A DNA stretch of 64,000 nt from Demequina gelatinilytica (GTDB lineage Bacteria > Actinomycetota > Actinomycetes > Actinomycetales > Demequinaceae), in contig NZ_BBLV01000005.1 of NCBI RefSeq assembly GCF_000971115.1, forward strand, positions 160,974 through 224,973, in the 5' to 3' direction. Made by a program: the position numbers and the translations under genes. Below are positions 1 through 9,578 of this stretch, one piece after another (positions within the stretch are counted from its first letter, which is position 1; each line of letters opens with the position of its first letter). The notes below the pieces were generated by a model. That model was not told the origin of the DNA, did no database searches, and worked only from the letters and a program-made list of their open reading frames with translations.

Positions 1-2
1 AC

Positions 3-770
3 GACCTCAGGACCCTGCTGCTCGGTTCGCTCGCCGCCGAGGAGCGCCGCCGGGCCGCCGAGCCTTCTCAGCCGACGGCGACCGGGTACCGGAGCGAGGT
101 CGGGCGCCGTCGAGCCCTGCGGCGTGCCGTCGAGGCGACGGGTGCGCTCATGGTGGCCGGGGTGATCGCGGTCGCCGTGCTCGTCGCGGGCCACTCCACC
201 CGGGACCTCGCACCGGCGCCGCCCGCGGCCTCAGTGCCGGCCGACCCCGCAGAGCGCGAGTGGTCGCCGCCGGGGACGTTGCACCCCGATGGGGTGGTGA
301 TGCCCTGGACCGAGTTCTGGGACGTCGCCTCGGAGCAGGTCCCCGGGTGCGCCGCGCTCGATGCGCTGGGCCGGCTCCGGGGTGCGAGCGAGCTGGGCGG
401 CGAGCCCGTCACGCTCGGCACGGTCGAAGGCGAGGACGGAGGCTCGAACCAGGTGGTCGCACGCGTGTTCCCCTCGACGAGCGCGTCCTCGGCCTTCCTC
501 GACGAGTACTCGGCGGCCGCGGTCGCGTGCCAGGACCAGGTGGCTGCGCTGGATGCGGGTGTCACGGTCGACGTCGCGGATGTGGGCGTCGGCGCCGTCG
601 AGGGGACCGGTGTCCGCGTCGACATCGGCGCGGACGACGGCTACGGCGGGCGGTGGACCAGCTGGGTCCATGTGAGCGGCGAGGAGGCGCTCGCGGTCAT
701 GGTCGAGCCCGGGGTCGACAACCTCGGATCGCAGATCATCGCCTCCTGGTTCGCCGCCGGGACCGGGTGA
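3..770 (+). CDS. Hypothetical single-pass membrane protein (5' end cut by the window)
   Basis: The reading frame is open from the first bases, so the start lies outside the window. The visible part has an Arg-rich cytoplasmic stretch, one membrane helix (about residues 48-64 of the visible part, [13 protein letters not shown]) and an extracellular domain of about 190 residues with two Cys. A start at the ATG at 150 is possible but would remove the charged residues that precede the helix. I do not recognise the extracellular domain. The topology resembles small actinobacterial membrane-anchored proteins encoded near regulators, but the upstream neighbour cannot be seen. The stop codon overlaps the -35 region of the ileS promoter. 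Confidence 0.6.
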   Translation, partial: DLRTLLLGSLAAEERRRAAEPSQPTATGYRSEVGRRRALRRAVEATGALMVAGVIAVAVLVAGHSTRDLAPAPPAASVPADPAEREWSPPGTLHPDGVVMPWTEFWDVASEQVPGCAALDALGRLRGASELGGEPVTLGTVEGEDGGSNQVVARVFPSTSASSAFLDEYSAAAVACQDQVAALDAGVTVDVADVGVGAVEGTGVRVDIGADDGYGGRWTSWVHVSGEEALAVMVEPGVDNLGSQIIASWFAAGTG

Positions 771-796
771 CGGTCCTGGGATGGCCCCGGTACACT
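767..796 (+). promoter_or_regulatory. Probable ileS promoter
   Basis: A -35-like GTGACG (767-772) and a -10-like TACACT (791-796) are separated by 18 bp. They lie just upstream of the T-box leader, placing transcription start near 803. The pair fits housekeeping actinobacterial promoters; its use is inferred. Confidence 0.6.
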
Positions 797-802
797 GCTT
801 CC

Positions 803-1009
803 CAGCAGCGTCGACCCGGCCATCACCGGCGAGCTTGCGGAAGAACGGGCTCCGGCCCCAGTAGAACCGCACGGGCAGCCCGTCACAGCGAAGACGAGCG
901 GCGATCGCACCACCCGGGGCGGTCGCAAGCGGGGTGGTACCGCGCATCGTCCCTCGGGGCGGGGCGTCCTCGCATCACAGAAGATCGCCTGGACCACCAA
1001 GAGGAACGC
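803..1009 (+). promoter_or_regulatory. T-box riboswitch of ileS (translational, isoleucine)
   Basis: The leader holds the T-box core AAGCGGGGTGGTACCGCG at 927-944. A candidate specifier codon ATC (Ile) lies at 822-824 in a short first stem. ACCACC at 993-998 can pair with GGTGGT in the core, just before the purine-rich GAGGAA ahead of the ileS start. That is how translation-controlling actinobacterial ileS T-boxes work: uncharged tRNA-Ile frees the ribosome binding site. No U-rich terminator is visible, which also favours translational control. The fold is inferred by eye. Confidence 0.85.
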
Positions 1010-4000
1010 ATGACCGCGCGCTACCCCCTTCACCGCAGCTCCGAGCCCGGCTCCCACGCCGAGGTGCCGCCGTCGCCGCACTTCCCGTCGATCGAGACGG
1101 ACGTGCTCGCGTACTGGGAGGCCGACAGGACGTTCCAGGCGTCGATCGACAACCGCCCCGCGCGGACCGAGGACGGCAACAACGAGTTCGTCTTCTACGA
1201 CGGCCCGCCTTTCGCGAACGGCCTGCCCCACTACGGCCACCTGCTCACCGGGTACGCGAAGGACGTGGTCCCGCGCTTCGAGACGATGCGCGGCAAGCGT
1301 GTCGAGCGTCGCTTCGGCTGGGACACGCACGGCCTGCCCGCGGAGCTCGAGGCGGAGCGCATCCTCGGCATCACGGACAAGTCCCAGATCGAGGAGATGG
1401 GCATCGCGGCCTTCAACGACGCGTGCCAGCAGTCGGTGCTGAAGTACACCAAGGAGTGGGAGCAGTACGTCACCCGCCAGGCGCGCTGGGTGGACTTCGA
1501 GAACGACTACAAGACCCTCGACGTGACCTTCATGGAGTCCGTCATCTGGGCCTTCAAGGAGCTCTACGACAAGGGGCTGGCCTACGAGGGCTTCCGCGTC
1601 CTGCCGTACTGCTGGCGCGACGAGACCCCGCTGTCCAACCACGAGCTGCGCATGGACGACGACGTCTACGCGATGCGCCAGGACCCCGCGCTCACGGTGC
1701 TGATGCCGCTGATCGACGCGCCCGGCGAGCTCGCCGATGCATCCGTCATCATCTGGACCACCACGCCGTGGACGCTCCCGAGCAACCTCGCGGTCGCGGT
1801 CGGACCCGAGATCGAGTACTCGGTGGTGCGCCCCGTCGAGGGCGCCTTCGCGGGACGCAGGCTGGTCCTCGCCTCGGCGCGTGTGGGGGCGTACGCGCGC
1901 GAGCTGGGCGAGGGGGCCGAGACCCTCGCGACCATGTCGGGCGCCGAGCTCGCCGGCCTGCGGTACGTGGCGCCGTTCTCCACCTACGCGGACCGCGACA
2001 ACGTCCACCAGGTGCTCCCCGGCGACTACGTGTCGACGGAGGACGGCACCGGCATCGTGCACCTGGCCCCGGCCTTCGGTGAGGACGACATGCTCGTGTG
2101 CCAGGAGGCCGGCATCGAGCCGGTCATCCCGATCGACTCCAAGGGCCGCTTCACCGCGGAGTTCCCGCAGTACGAGGGCATGCAGGTCTTCGACGCGAAC
2201 CCCCACGTGATCACGGATCTCAAGGAGGCGGGCATCGTCCTGCGCCACGAGACCTACGACCACAGCTACCCGCACTGCTGGCGCTGCCGCAACCCCCTCA
2301 TCTACCGCGCCGTGGGCTCGTGGTTCATCCGGGTGAGCGAGTTCCGCGACCGCATGGTCGAGCTCAACCAGGACATCACCTGGGTGCCCGAGCACATCAA
2401 GCACGGGCAGTTCGGCAAGTGGCTCGAGGGTGCCCGCGACTGGTCCATCTCGCGCAACCGGTACTTCGGCACGCCCATCCCGGTGTGGGTCTCGGACGAC
2501 CCCGCGTTCCCGCGCACGGACGTGTACGGCTCGCTCGAGGACCTCGAGCGCGACTTCGGCCGGCTGCCGCTGGATGAGAAGGGCGAGCCCAACCTGCATC
2601 GTCCCTTCATCGACGACCTCACCCGGCCCAACCCCGATGACCCGTCGGGAAGCGCCACCATGCGCCGCATCAGCGACGTGTTCGACGTGTGGTTCGACTC
2701 GGGCTCGATGCCGTTCGCCCAGGTCCACTACCCGTTCGAGAACCGCGACTGGTTCGACGGGCACAACCCGGCCGACTTCATCGTCGAGTACATCGGCCAG
2801 ACCCGCGGCTGGTTCTACGTCATGCACGTCCTCGCGACCGCGCTGTTCGACCGCCCGGCGTTCAAGACGTGCGTGAGCCACGGCATCGTGCTCGGCTCCG
2901 ACGGCCGCAAGATGTCGAAGTCCCTGCGCAACTACCCGGACGTCAACGAGGTCTTCCACCGCGACGGCTCCGACGCGATGCGCTGGTTCCTCATGTCCTC
3001 GCCCATCCTCCGCGGCGGCAACCTCATCGTCACCGAGGAGGGCATCCGCGAGGGCGTCCGCCAGGTGCTGCTGCCGCTGTGGTCGACGTACTACTTCTTC
3101 ACCCTGTACGCGGGCGCCGCACGCGGGGGAGAAGGCGTGCTGGCGGCCCAGGTGGACGATGCGCGTGTGGCGTCGCTGCCCGTGATGGACAGGTACGTGC
3201 TGGCCAAGACCGCCGAGCTGGTCGCCGACGTCACCGCGCAGATGGAGGCGTTCGACGTTCCCGGCGCCTCGGACTCGCTGCGCCAGTTCATGGACCTGCT
3301 CACCAACTGGTACGTCCGCACCCAGCGCGACCGTTTCTGGGACGAGGACCAGGACGCGTTCGACACGCTCTACACCGTGCTGGTGACGCTGACCAGGCTG
3401 GCCGCGCCGCTGCTTCCGCTCGCGACCGAGGAGATCTACCGCGGGCTCACGGGTGAGCGCTCCGTGCACCTCACCGACTACCCGGTCGCGCCGGCGGCCT
3501 GGGGCGACGAGTCCCTGGGCGGCACCATGGACCTGGTGCGCGAGGTCGTGTCGAGCGCGCATGCGCTGCGCAAGAAGGAGCAGATCCGTGTGCGTCAGCC
3601 GCTCCCGGGCCTCGAGATCGCGGTCGAGGCGCCCGAGGCGCTCGTCGACTACGCGGACCTCATCGCGTCGGAGCTCAACGTCAAGGCGGTCGGGATGGTC
3701 GCGGTCGACGTGTTCACCGCCGCGAACCCGGTCGAGCGCAGCCTGACGGTCAACGCGCGCGCCGCGGGCCCGCGCATCGGCAAGGACGTGCAGGCCGCGA
3801 TCAAGGGCTCCAAGACGGGGGACTGGTCCGAGTCCGCGTCGGGCGAGGTCGTGTCCGGCGGCATCGCGCTGGTGGAGGGCGAGTACGAGCTCGCGACCGT
3901 GATCGGAGGCGGAGCCGACGGCGAGTCGGCGGCCGCCGTGCTCCCGACCGGAGGCTTCGTGCTGCTCCGCACCGGGATCACCCCCGAGCTCGAGGCCGAG

Positions 4001-4210
4001 GGCTTCGCCCGCGACCTCATCCGCGCGATCCAGGACGAGCGCAAGAGCGCCGGGCTGAACGTGTCCGACCGCATCGTGCTCACGCTCACCGTCTCGGCGG
4101 AGCGGCTGGAGGCGGTGGCGACCCACCAGGAGCTCATCGAGGGCGAGGTGCTCGCGGTCGAGACCCACGTCTCCGCGGGCGAGCAGTCGGTGCGGGTCGC
4201 GAAGGCCTGA
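1010..4210 (+). CDS. ileS: Isoleucyl-tRNA synthetase, eukaryote-like class
   Basis: It charges tRNA-Ile in the cytoplasm. The protein is 1066 aa. The class I signature is [14 protein letters not shown] (HIGH motif) near residue 70, and KMSKS lies near residue 635, followed by LRNYPD. The [11 protein letters not shown] context and the length match the eukaryote-like IleRS class often linked to mupirocin tolerance, not the E. coli type. A large editing domain lies between the motifs. The frame stays open upstream to about 260, but that part is antisense-like and crosses the T-box, so the ATG at 1010 after GAGGAA is chosen. Expression is probably set by the T-box. Confidence 0.95.
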   Translation: MTARYPLHRSSEPGSHAEVPPSPHFPSIETDVLAYWEADRTFQASIDNRPARTEDGNNEFVFYDGPPFANGLPHYGHLLTGYAKDVVPRFETMRGKRVERRFGWDTHGLPAELEAERILGITDKSQIEEMGIAAFNDACQQSVLKYTKEWEQYVTRQARWVDFENDYKTLDVTFMESVIWAFKELYDKGLAYEGFRVLPYCWRDETPLSNHELRMDDDVYAMRQDPALTVLMPLIDAPGELADASVIIWTTTPWTLPSNLAVAVGPEIEYSVVRPVEGAFAGRRLVLASARVGAYARELGEGAETLATMSGAELAGLRYVAPFSTYADRDNVHQVLPGDYVSTEDGTGIVHLAPAFGEDDMLVCQEAGIEPVIPIDSKGRFTAEFPQYEGMQVFDANPHVITDLKEAGIVLRHETYDHSYPHCWRCRNPLIYRAVGSWFIRVSEFRDRMVELNQDITWVPEHIKHGQFGKWLEGARDWSISRNRYFGTPIPVWVSDDPAFPRTDVYGSLEDLERDFGRLPLDEKGEPNLHRPFIDDLTRPNPDDPSGSATMRRISDVFDVWFDSGSMPFAQVHYPFENRDWFDGHNPADFIVEYIGQTRGWFYVMHVLATALFDRPAFKTCVSHGIVLGSDGRKMSKSLRNYPDVNEVFHRDGSDAMRWFLMSSPILRGGNLIVTEEGIREGVRQVLLPLWSTYYFFTLYAGAARGGEGVLAAQVDDARVASLPVMDRYVLAKTAELVADVTAQMEAFDVPGASDSLRQFMDLLTNWYVRTQRDRFWDEDQDAFDTLYTVLVTLTRLAAPLLPLATEEIYRGLTGERSVHLTDYPVAPAAWGDESLGGTMDLVREVVSSAHALRKKEQIRVRQPLPGLEIAVEAPEALVDYADLIASELNVKAVGMVAVDVFTAANPVERSLTVNARAAGPRIGKDVQAAIKGSKTGDWSESASGEVVSGGIALVEGEYELATVIGGGADGESAAAVLPTGGFVLLRTGITPELEAEGFARDLIRAIQDERKSAGLNVSDRIVLTLTVSAERLEAVATHQELIEGEVLAVETHVSAGEQSVRVAKA

Positions 4211-4228
4211 CGCCCGCCCCACCCCCCT

Positions 4229-4323
4229 GACAGCCACAACGGAGTTCGGCGCGACACGCCGGTGGATCGGTGCCTTCCGGGGCCGGCCACCGGCGTGTCG
4301 CGTTCGGATCCGTTGGCGCTGTC
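4229..4323. repeat. Dispersed palindromic element, copy 1
   Basis: The core runs from CAACGGA (4237) to TCCGTTG (4315), 79 nt. Inside it a perfect 16-bp inverted repeat (4250-4265 with 4287-4302) surrounds a 21-nt loop. GACAGC (4229) and GCTGTC (4318) extend the symmetry to 95 nt. Copies with the same spacing lie at 5281-5375 and 61164-61258. It lies between ileS and the sulfurtransferase gene and could also act as a terminator, although no T tract follows. Confidence 0.85.
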
Positions 4324-4359
4324 GAGGCGGAGCGCGGGTGGCGGGGCTAGGTTGAAACC

Positions 4360-5259
4360 ATGAGCGTCCTCATCTCGGTGCCCGAGCTCGCCGAAGCCCT
4401 CGCATCGTCCGCACCGCCGCGGCTCCTCGATGTCCGCTGGTCGCTGGCGCAGCCCGACGGGCACGCCGACTTCGAGGGCGGGCATATCCCCGGCGCCGTC
4501 TACGTCGACCTCGACACCGAGCTCGCGGACATCGGCGACCCGGCCCGTGGCCGCCACCCGCTGCCCACGCCCGAGGCGTTCCACGCCGCCGCGCGCGGAT
4601 GGGGGCTGAACGACGGCGAGGCCGTGGTGGTCTACGACGCAGGCCCGTCCTACGGTGCCGCCCGCGCATGGTGGCTGCTGCGTCACGCGGGGGTCCACGA
4701 CGTCCGGATCCTCGACGGCGGGTTCGCGGAGTGGGTCGCCGAGCGCGGAGACGTCGAGTCCGGCACGGTCGAGCCGCCGCACGGCTCGATCACGCTCGGC
4801 TGGGGCGAGATGCCGGTGATCGACGGTGACGGCGCGGCGGCGTGGCCGGAGCATGGCTTCCTCCTCGACGCGCGCGCACCCGAGCGCTTCCGCGGCGACA
4901 TCGAGCCCATGGACCCCGTCGCCGGGCACATCCCGGGGGCGGTCAGCGCGCCGACGTCGGACAACCTCGCCGAGGACGGCCGCTTCTACGGACGCGGAGG
5001 TCTCGGCGAACGGTTCGCGGACCTCGGGATCGACGCCGCCGACGCGGTCGCGGTGTACTGCGGCTCCGGCGTGACCGCCGCGCATCAGATCGCGGCGCTC
5101 GAGATCGCGGGGTTCCGTGCGGCGCTCTACCCGGGCTCGTGGTCCGAGTGGGCGAACACCCCGGGCCGCCCTGTCGGGACGGGGGAGCAGTCCGTGGGCC
5201 GCCTCGGCCACCCGCTCCCGCACCCCAAGGGTCACGTCGCACGCCAGCAGGCGCCCTAG
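4360..5259 (+). CDS. Sulfurtransferase, two rhodanese domains (MST/thiosulfate type)
   Basis: The protein of 299 aa has two rhodanese domains, an N-terminal non-catalytic one (about 1-130) and a C-terminal catalytic one (about 150-275). The active-site loop is CGSGVTA, with Cys234 as sulfur acceptor. CGSGV loops are typical of 3-mercaptopyruvate sulfurtransferases, while thiosulfate enzymes usually have a more basic loop, so mercaptopyruvate is the likelier donor. TAGGTT (4348-4353) ends 6 nt before the ATG and there is no Shine-Dalgarno sequence, so the mRNA may be leaderless. The gene stands alone between two copies of the palindromic element. Confidence 0.88.
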   Translation: MSVLISVPELAEALASSAPPRLLDVRWSLAQPDGHADFEGGHIPGAVYVDLDTELADIGDPARGRHPLPTPEAFHAAARGWGLNDGEAVVVYDAGPSYGAARAWWLLRHAGVHDVRILDGGFAEWVAERGDVESGTVEPPHGSITLGWGEMPVIDGDGAAAWPEHGFLLDARAPERFRGDIEPMDPVAGHIPGAVSAPTSDNLAEDGRFYGRGGLGERFADLGIDAADAVAVYCGSGVTAAHQIAALEIAGFRAALYPGSWSEWANTPGRPVGTGEQSVGRLGHPLPHPKGHVARQQAP

Positions 5260-5280
5260 GCGGCGGCCGCGCCGTCGCTG

Positions 5281-5375
5281 GGCACTGCCAACGGATCTCG
5301 CCGCGACGCGCCGGAGACGCAAGGGAGATGCGCCTCGCGCATCGGCGTGTCGGGACCAGCTCCGTTGGTGCTGTC
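5281..5375. repeat. Dispersed palindromic element, copy 2
   Basis: CAACGGA (5289) to TCCGTTG (5367) is again exactly 79 nt. The inner arms CGACGCGCCG and CGGCGTGTCG pair with one G-T wobble. It fills the gap between the convergent sulfurtransferase and pabC genes, where it could end transcription from both sides. The outer extension is less symmetric than in copies 1 and 3. Confidence 0.8.
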
Positions 5376-5381
5376 CGGGGG

Positions 5382-6269
5382 TCAGCCGTGATCGAGGATG
5401 TCCGCGTTGACCGCCCCGGTGAGGTCGCGGTCGACGGGGTAGGCGCGGCCGTCGAGCTCGCGGATGGGGCGCAGCAGGTTGACGGAGTCCGTGAGCCACA
5501 GCGCGTCGGCGCCCTCGAGCTCCTCGACCCGCACATCGCGGTACACGCAGTCGAGACCGCGTGCGCTCAGGGCGTCGAACGCCGCGCGCTGCGCGGTCCC
5601 GTGGAGCAGCCCGCCGTCGATCGCCGGGGTGACCACCTGGTCGCCGAGGCGCACCAGCACGGTCGCACGGGGCGCCTCGAGCACGTAGCCGTCGGTGGTG
5701 GTGAAGATCGCCTCCTCGGCGCCGCGCGCCTTGACGTGGCGAAGCGCGGCCATGTTGACCGCGTAGGACAGCGTCTTCGCGCCCACGAGCAGCCAGGGTG
5801 CCTCGGCCCCGATCCCGTGCGGGTAGCCGCGCGAGAGCGTGAGGACGGCGATGCCCTCGGTGCGCTCGCGCGAGACGTCGGGGTAGACGTCCGCGTAGGC
5901 GAAGCCCGTGGGCTGCGCATCGGCGACCCCCTCGAGCCCGCGCGTGTAGACCACCTTGCACAGCGCCGTCGCAGGGACCTCGTCGAGCCCGTCGAGCAGC
6001 GTGCGTACCGCGAGCGCGATGGCGTCGCGGAACATCCCGAGGTCGGGCGCCGGGAGGTCGAGCATCGCGGCCGACTGCGCGAGCCTCTCGAGATGCGGCT
6101 CGAGATCGTGCATCCGGCCGTGGTGGACGCCGACGGTCTCGAACACGCCGTCGCCGCGGGTGAGCCCCGCATCGGTCACCAGGATCGCCGGGTCGTCGGG
6201 CGACGCCAGCACGCACGCGGCGCCCGGCCTTCCTGCGGTGGGCGCCCCGCAGATCACAAGAATGGGCAT
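5382..6269 (-). CDS. pabC: Aminodeoxychorismate lyase (class IV PLP aminotransferase fold)
   Basis: The protein of 295 aa is a fold-type IV PLP enzyme. Landmarks are DAGLTRGDGVFETV near the N-terminus, the PLP lysine in GAKTLSYAVNM, and GLLHGTAQRAAF near the C-terminus. It probably releases pyruvate from 4-amino-4-deoxychorismate to give p-aminobenzoate for folate. Branched-chain or D-amino acid aminotransferases share the fold, so the exact substrate is inferred. An in-frame ATG lies 7 codons upstream, but AGGAGGT directly precedes the ATG at 6267-6269, which decides the start. Two folC genes lie within 5 kb, which agrees with a folate role. Confidence 0.8.
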   Translation of the reverse strand: MPILVICGAPTAGRPGAACVLASPDDPAILVTDAGLTRGDGVFETVGVHHGRMHDLEPHLERLAQSAAMLDLPAPDLGMFRDAIALAVRTLLDGLDEVPATALCKVVYTRGLEGVADAQPTGFAYADVYPDVSRERTEGIAVLTLSRGYPHGIGAEAPWLLVGAKTLSYAVNMAALRHVKARGAEEAIFTTTDGYVLEAPRATVLVRLGDQVVTPAIDGGLLHGTAQRAAFDALSARGLDCVYRDVRVEELEGADALWLTDSVNLLRPIRELDGRAYPVDRDLTGAVNADILDHG

Positions 6270-6348
6270 GCTGACCTCCTGAGACGCCACCGTAGCGCGC
6301 CACCGGCGGCCGGGCGACGATGCGGGCGACGATGCGGGCGACGGGTCG

Positions 6349-6675
6349 CTACGAGGACGTCGCGGGGCTCGTGTCCGTGGTCACCACGGAATCGGGCTGG
6401 GGGTGGGCGTCCTGCTCCATCTCCTCGCGCTGCGCCACGAACGCGATGGCGACGAGCGCGACCCCCAGGAGCGCCACCGAGGCGATGATGCCGAGCACGG
6501 CGGCGAGGCCGAGCCGGTGCCTGGGCTCCGCGGGCTCGTCGGTGCTCGCGGCGAGCAGGCGCGAGTGCTCGGTCCACGCCGCGCCGTCCCAGTAGCGCAG
6601 GAAGCCGGCGCGCTCGGGATCCGCGTACCAGCCCGCGACGGGCTGCGCAGGCGCGTTCCAAGGCGGTTCGCTCAC
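6349..6675 (-). CDS. DUF2510 domain protein with one membrane helix
   Basis: A 108-aa protein. The N-terminal GWYADPERAGFLRYWDG-AWTEH block is the DUF2510 signature, common in actinobacterial membrane proteins. It is followed by a charged linker, a membrane helix at about residues 57-80 and a short acidic Ser/Thr-rich tail that probably lies outside. DUF2510 has no firm function; it is usually cytoplasmic and may bind partners. It is a single gene read away from pabC. Confidence 0.75.
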   Translation of the reverse strand: MSEPPWNAPAQPVAGWYADPERAGFLRYWDGAAWTEHSRLLAASTDEPAEPRHRLGLAAVLGIIASVALLGVALVAIAFVAQREEMEQDAHPQPDSVVTTDTSPATSS

Positions 6676-6791
6676 GACACCCCCTCAAGCATCCGCGTCA
6701 ACCGTGGGCTCAAGGTACCGCCTGCGTGCCGTCCTGTCACCAGCCTCGGGCGCGGAAAGTACGTTCGTCGTGCCTGCTACGCGGGCCCCGG

Positions 6792-7868
6792 TCAATCCGT
6801 CAGGGAGCGGACCGCGATCGCGTCCGGCTCGAGCGGGCCCGCCTCCACGCGGGAGTCGCGCACGGTGAGCGCGCCCTCGGCGGTCTCGTGCTCGATCGCG
6901 GCGCCCCGCGGCGCGGTGTTGCCCACCACCATCGCCATCGAGAGCTCGACGTCCGCGTCGGGGGACCTCAGCAGCAGCCCCCCGCCGGCGACGGTGGCGG
7001 TGTTGTCCACCACGGTGGTCGCCCGCAGCCGCAGCGGGGCGTCCACGACGGCGAGCGCTCCGCCGAGCCCGCACGAGTTGCCCAGGAAGGCCGCTCCCCG
7101 CACCCTGACGGGCGCGACCATGTCGCGCGCGAGCACCGCGCCTCCCGCGCTCGCCTCGGGATCGCTGCAGGTGTTGCCGGCGAAGGTCACCGCGTCGAGC
7201 GTGAGCCTGCCGCCGTCCATCGCGACCGCGCCGCCGCCGGTGAGCCGTTCATCGTCCTCGACCACGCGCGGGGCGGCGCCGCCCTCCAGGACCAGCCGCG
7301 ACAGGACCAGGTGGGGCACCGGCGCTCCGGTGCAGCCTCCTTCGCTCGCGGTGCACCCGCGCGCCTCGATGAGCCGCCCGGCCCCCGCGCCGACGAGCGT
7401 GATGGCGTCTCCGCCCTCGATCCGCACGCGCGCCACGGAGGGCTCGCCGGGGGCGCAGCCTCCCGCGGCGCACACCCTCAGGGGCTCGGTGAGGACGATG
7501 CGCGCGGGGCCGCCGCAGTCGAAGGTCACCGTGCCGCCGCGGGCGACCGCGCGGCCGAGCGCGGCGGCCGTGCATGACTGCCGGGTGCCGTCGCCCACCA
7601 CCGCACGCCCGTCGACCACGTGCATCGTGCCTCGTCCCGTGCGGCTCGGGGCGGGCGGGAGCACGTCGGTGGCGTCCTCGTACGGCTGAGGCGGGAGCAC
7701 GGCAGGTGCCGTGATCGGCGGCTCGACCGTGCGCGCGGCGTGCGGCGCGGGAGGCGTGTCGGAGGAGGGCGGCGGGGAGTGGCGGCTGACGTCGGGCACC
7801 GGGGAGCAGGCGGCGGCGGTGATCACGACCGCGACCACCCATGCGTGCCTCGCCCACCCGGTGCGCAT
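6792..7868 (-). CDS. Lipoprotein with predicted right-handed beta-helix
   Basis: A 358-aa protein. The signal sequence MRTGWARHAWVVAVVITAAAC ends in a lipobox-like TAAAC, so it is probably lipid-anchored outside the membrane. A Pro/Thr-rich linker follows. The rest consists of repeats rich in GG, N and short hydrophobic strands (such as VTFAGNTC and AFLGNSCGLGGALAVVD), typical of parallel beta-helix proteins of the pectate-lyase and polymorphic-repeat type. Several Cys pairs may stabilise it. No catalytic residues are evident, so adhesion or polysaccharide binding is only a guess. The ATG 13 codons upstream would spoil the signal peptide, so the start at 7868 is chosen. Confidence 0.7.
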   Translation of the reverse strand: MRTGWARHAWVVAVVITAAACSPVPDVSRHSPPPSSDTPPAPHAARTVEPPITAPAVLPPQPYEDATDVLPPAPSRTGRGTMHVVDGRAVVGDGTRQSCTAAALGRAVARGGTVTFDCGGPARIVLTEPLRVCAAGGCAPGEPSVARVRIEGGDAITLVGAGAGRLIEARGCTASEGGCTGAPVPHLVLSRLVLEGGAAPRVVEDDERLTGGGAVAMDGGRLTLDAVTFAGNTCSDPEASAGGAVLARDMVAPVRVRGAAFLGNSCGLGGALAVVDAPLRLRATTVVDNTATVAGGGLLLRSPDADVELSMAMVVGNTAPRGAAIEHETAEGALTVRDSRVEAGPLEPDAIAVRSLTD

Positions 7869-8002
7869 GACCAGAGCGTAAGGGATGAAACGGACGATGG
7901 CGTGCACGGCCGTGTGTCGAGCCTCTGCGTGTCGCGAGGGCGCCCGGGACGCTACGGTAAAGAGAGAATAATACCTGGTAGCTAACCGATTTTCACGGGT
8001 AG

Positions 8003-8030
8003 GGCAAGCGCTTTCCGGGTTGTGTCACAA
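8003..8030. promoter_or_regulatory. Candidate LacI-family operator and adjacent palindrome
   Basis: GGCAAGCGCTTTCC (8003-8016) has the AA-n-CG-n-TT core of LacI-family operators around the perfect palindrome AAGCGCTT. TTGTGTCACAA (8020-8030) is a second short palindrome. Both lie in an unusually AT-rich stretch (about 7955-8060) between the divergent lipoprotein gene and folC copy 1. No LacI regulator gene is in the window. Confidence 0.4.
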
Positions 8031-8062
8031 GCACTCGATTCCGTGCCGCACAATTGCTTCTC

Positions 8063-9577
8063 GTGACAACGGATGTCTTCCCCGAATTGAGCCTCGCCGA
8101 GGCCGAGCGCGAGATCGACGCGCACATCTTCGCCCGTACGCCCGAGGCCGATCACGAGGCCAAGCTCCTGCGCGTGGCGCAGGCCCTCTCGCTCCTCGGC
8201 GACCCCCATCGCTCGCTCGACATCATCCATGTCACCGGCACCAACGGGAAGACGTCGACCAGCCGCATGATCGAGTCGCTGCTGCGCGCCCACGGGCTGC
8301 GCACGGGGCTGTTCACGTCGCCGCATCTGACCACGCTGCGCGAGCGCATCATGATCGACGGCGCGCCGCTCGCCCAGGACGCCCTGGTGCGCCTGTGGCA
8401 GCAGGTCTCTCCCGCGATCCATGCGGTCGACCAGGCGTCGCTCCAGCGCGGCGGCCCGCGCATGAGCTTCTTCGAGGTGCTCACGGTGCTCGGCTTCGTC
8501 GCCTACGCGGACGCGAAGGTCGATGCGCTGGTGCTCGAGGTCGGCATCGGCGGCCTGCGCGACGCCACCAACGTCGCCGATGGACGCGTCGCCGTCCTCA
8601 CCCCGATGGCGCGCGACCACGACAAGTACTTCGTGGGCGGCCTGCCCGGCGTGGCGCACGAGAAGTCGGGGATCATCAAGCCCGGCGCGACCGTCGTCAG
8701 CGCGCTGCAGAAGGACGAGGCGGCGCAAATCATCGTCGCCGCCGCCGCGCAGCGCCAGGCCTCGGTGTTCTGGGAGGGTGCGCACATGTCGGTTGCGTCG
8801 CGCCGCGTGGTGCCGGGCGGCCAGGTGGTCACCCTGCGTACGGCGGCCCGCAACTACGTCGACGTGTTCGTGCCGCTGCACGGGGAGTTCCAGGCGCAGA
8901 ACGCGCTGATCGCGCTCGCCGCCGCGGAGGCGTTCATGGGTGACGGCGTGCCTCGCGCGCTCAGCCTTCCCGCCGTCGCGCGCGGCTTCGCCGGAGCGAC
9001 GTCGCCCGGTCGCATGGAGGTCGTCTCCGCGGAGCCGACCGTCATCGTCGACGCCGCGCACAACCCGCACGGCATCGCCGCGCTCGCCGACACGCTGCGC
9101 GAGACCTTCAGCTTCGACAAGCTCGTGGGCGTGGTCGCGGTGCTCGCGGACAAGGACGCGGACGGCATCCTCACGGGGCTTGCGGGCCTCATCGACGAGG
9201 TGGTGATCACGCAGACCCGCTCGCACCGCGCGGCCGATGCCGAGGAGCTCGCCGAGCGGGCGCGCCTCGTGTTCGGCGCCGACCGCGTCCGGGTCGCGGC
9301 GTCCGTCCCCGACGCCGTCCAGATGGCCACCGCGATCGCGTCCGAGGCGGAGGGCGAGGCGGGCGTGCTCATCGCCGGCTCGATCACGCTGGTGGGGGAG
9401 GCGCGCCGTCACCTGCAGGCGACGCACATGCCCGCGACCGTCGACGCGCACACGGTGGTGACGGCCTCGGCTGCCTCCGACGCGCCCGTCGAGGAGGCGC
9501 CGCTGTCCGCACGCGATCAGGGCGTCGGCGACTCGCCGCTCGAGGACGCTGGCGACGCGGGCGCGATCCCGGCCTGA
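8063..9577 (+). CDS. FolC-like folylpolyglutamate/dihydrofolate synthase, divergent copy 1
   Basis: A 504-aa Mur-ligase-fold ATP enzyme: P-loop GTNGKTS, then TSPHL, SFFEVLT, DATNV, KSGIIK and DAAHNPHG. It is clearly a paralog of the FolC at 10746, about 50% alike by eye. The normally conserved DHxxxLG segment reads DHDKYFVGG here, and a 50-residue acidic Ala-rich tail follows the domain. It may have taken over one of the two FolC activities or a different acceptor; the sequence cannot decide. The GTG at 8063 aligns with the start of copy 2; TTG at 8054 is an alternative. No Shine-Dalgarno sequence is visible. It converges on the next gene with a 1-nt gap. Confidence 0.8.
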   Translation: MTTDVFPELSLAEAEREIDAHIFARTPEADHEAKLLRVAQALSLLGDPHRSLDIIHVTGTNGKTSTSRMIESLLRAHGLRTGLFTSPHLTTLRERIMIDGAPLAQDALVRLWQQVSPAIHAVDQASLQRGGPRMSFFEVLTVLGFVAYADAKVDALVLEVGIGGLRDATNVADGRVAVLTPMARDHDKYFVGGLPGVAHEKSGIIKPGATVVSALQKDEAAQIIVAAAAQRQASVFWEGAHMSVASRRVVPGGQVVTLRTAARNYVDVFVPLHGEFQAQNALIALAAAEAFMGDGVPRALSLPAVARGFAGATSPGRMEVVSAEPTVIVDAAHNPHGIAALADTLRETFSFDKLVGVVAVLADKDADGILTGLAGLIDEVVITQTRSHRAADAEELAERARLVFGADRVRVAASVPDAVQMATAIASEAEGEAGVLIAGSITLVGEARRHLQATHMPATVDAHTVVTASAASDAPVEEAPLSARDQGVGDSPLEDAGDAGAIPA

Positions 9578-9578
9578 C

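Noticed and set aside
260..1009. Extension of ileS upstream to 260
   Set aside because: It would translate the T-box leader and a second frame of the preceding gene; the extension is Arg/Gly-rich noise.
8067..8073. CAACGGA at the start of folC copy 1 as a fourth palindromic element
   Set aside because: No matching TCCGTTG 79 nt away and no inner arms.
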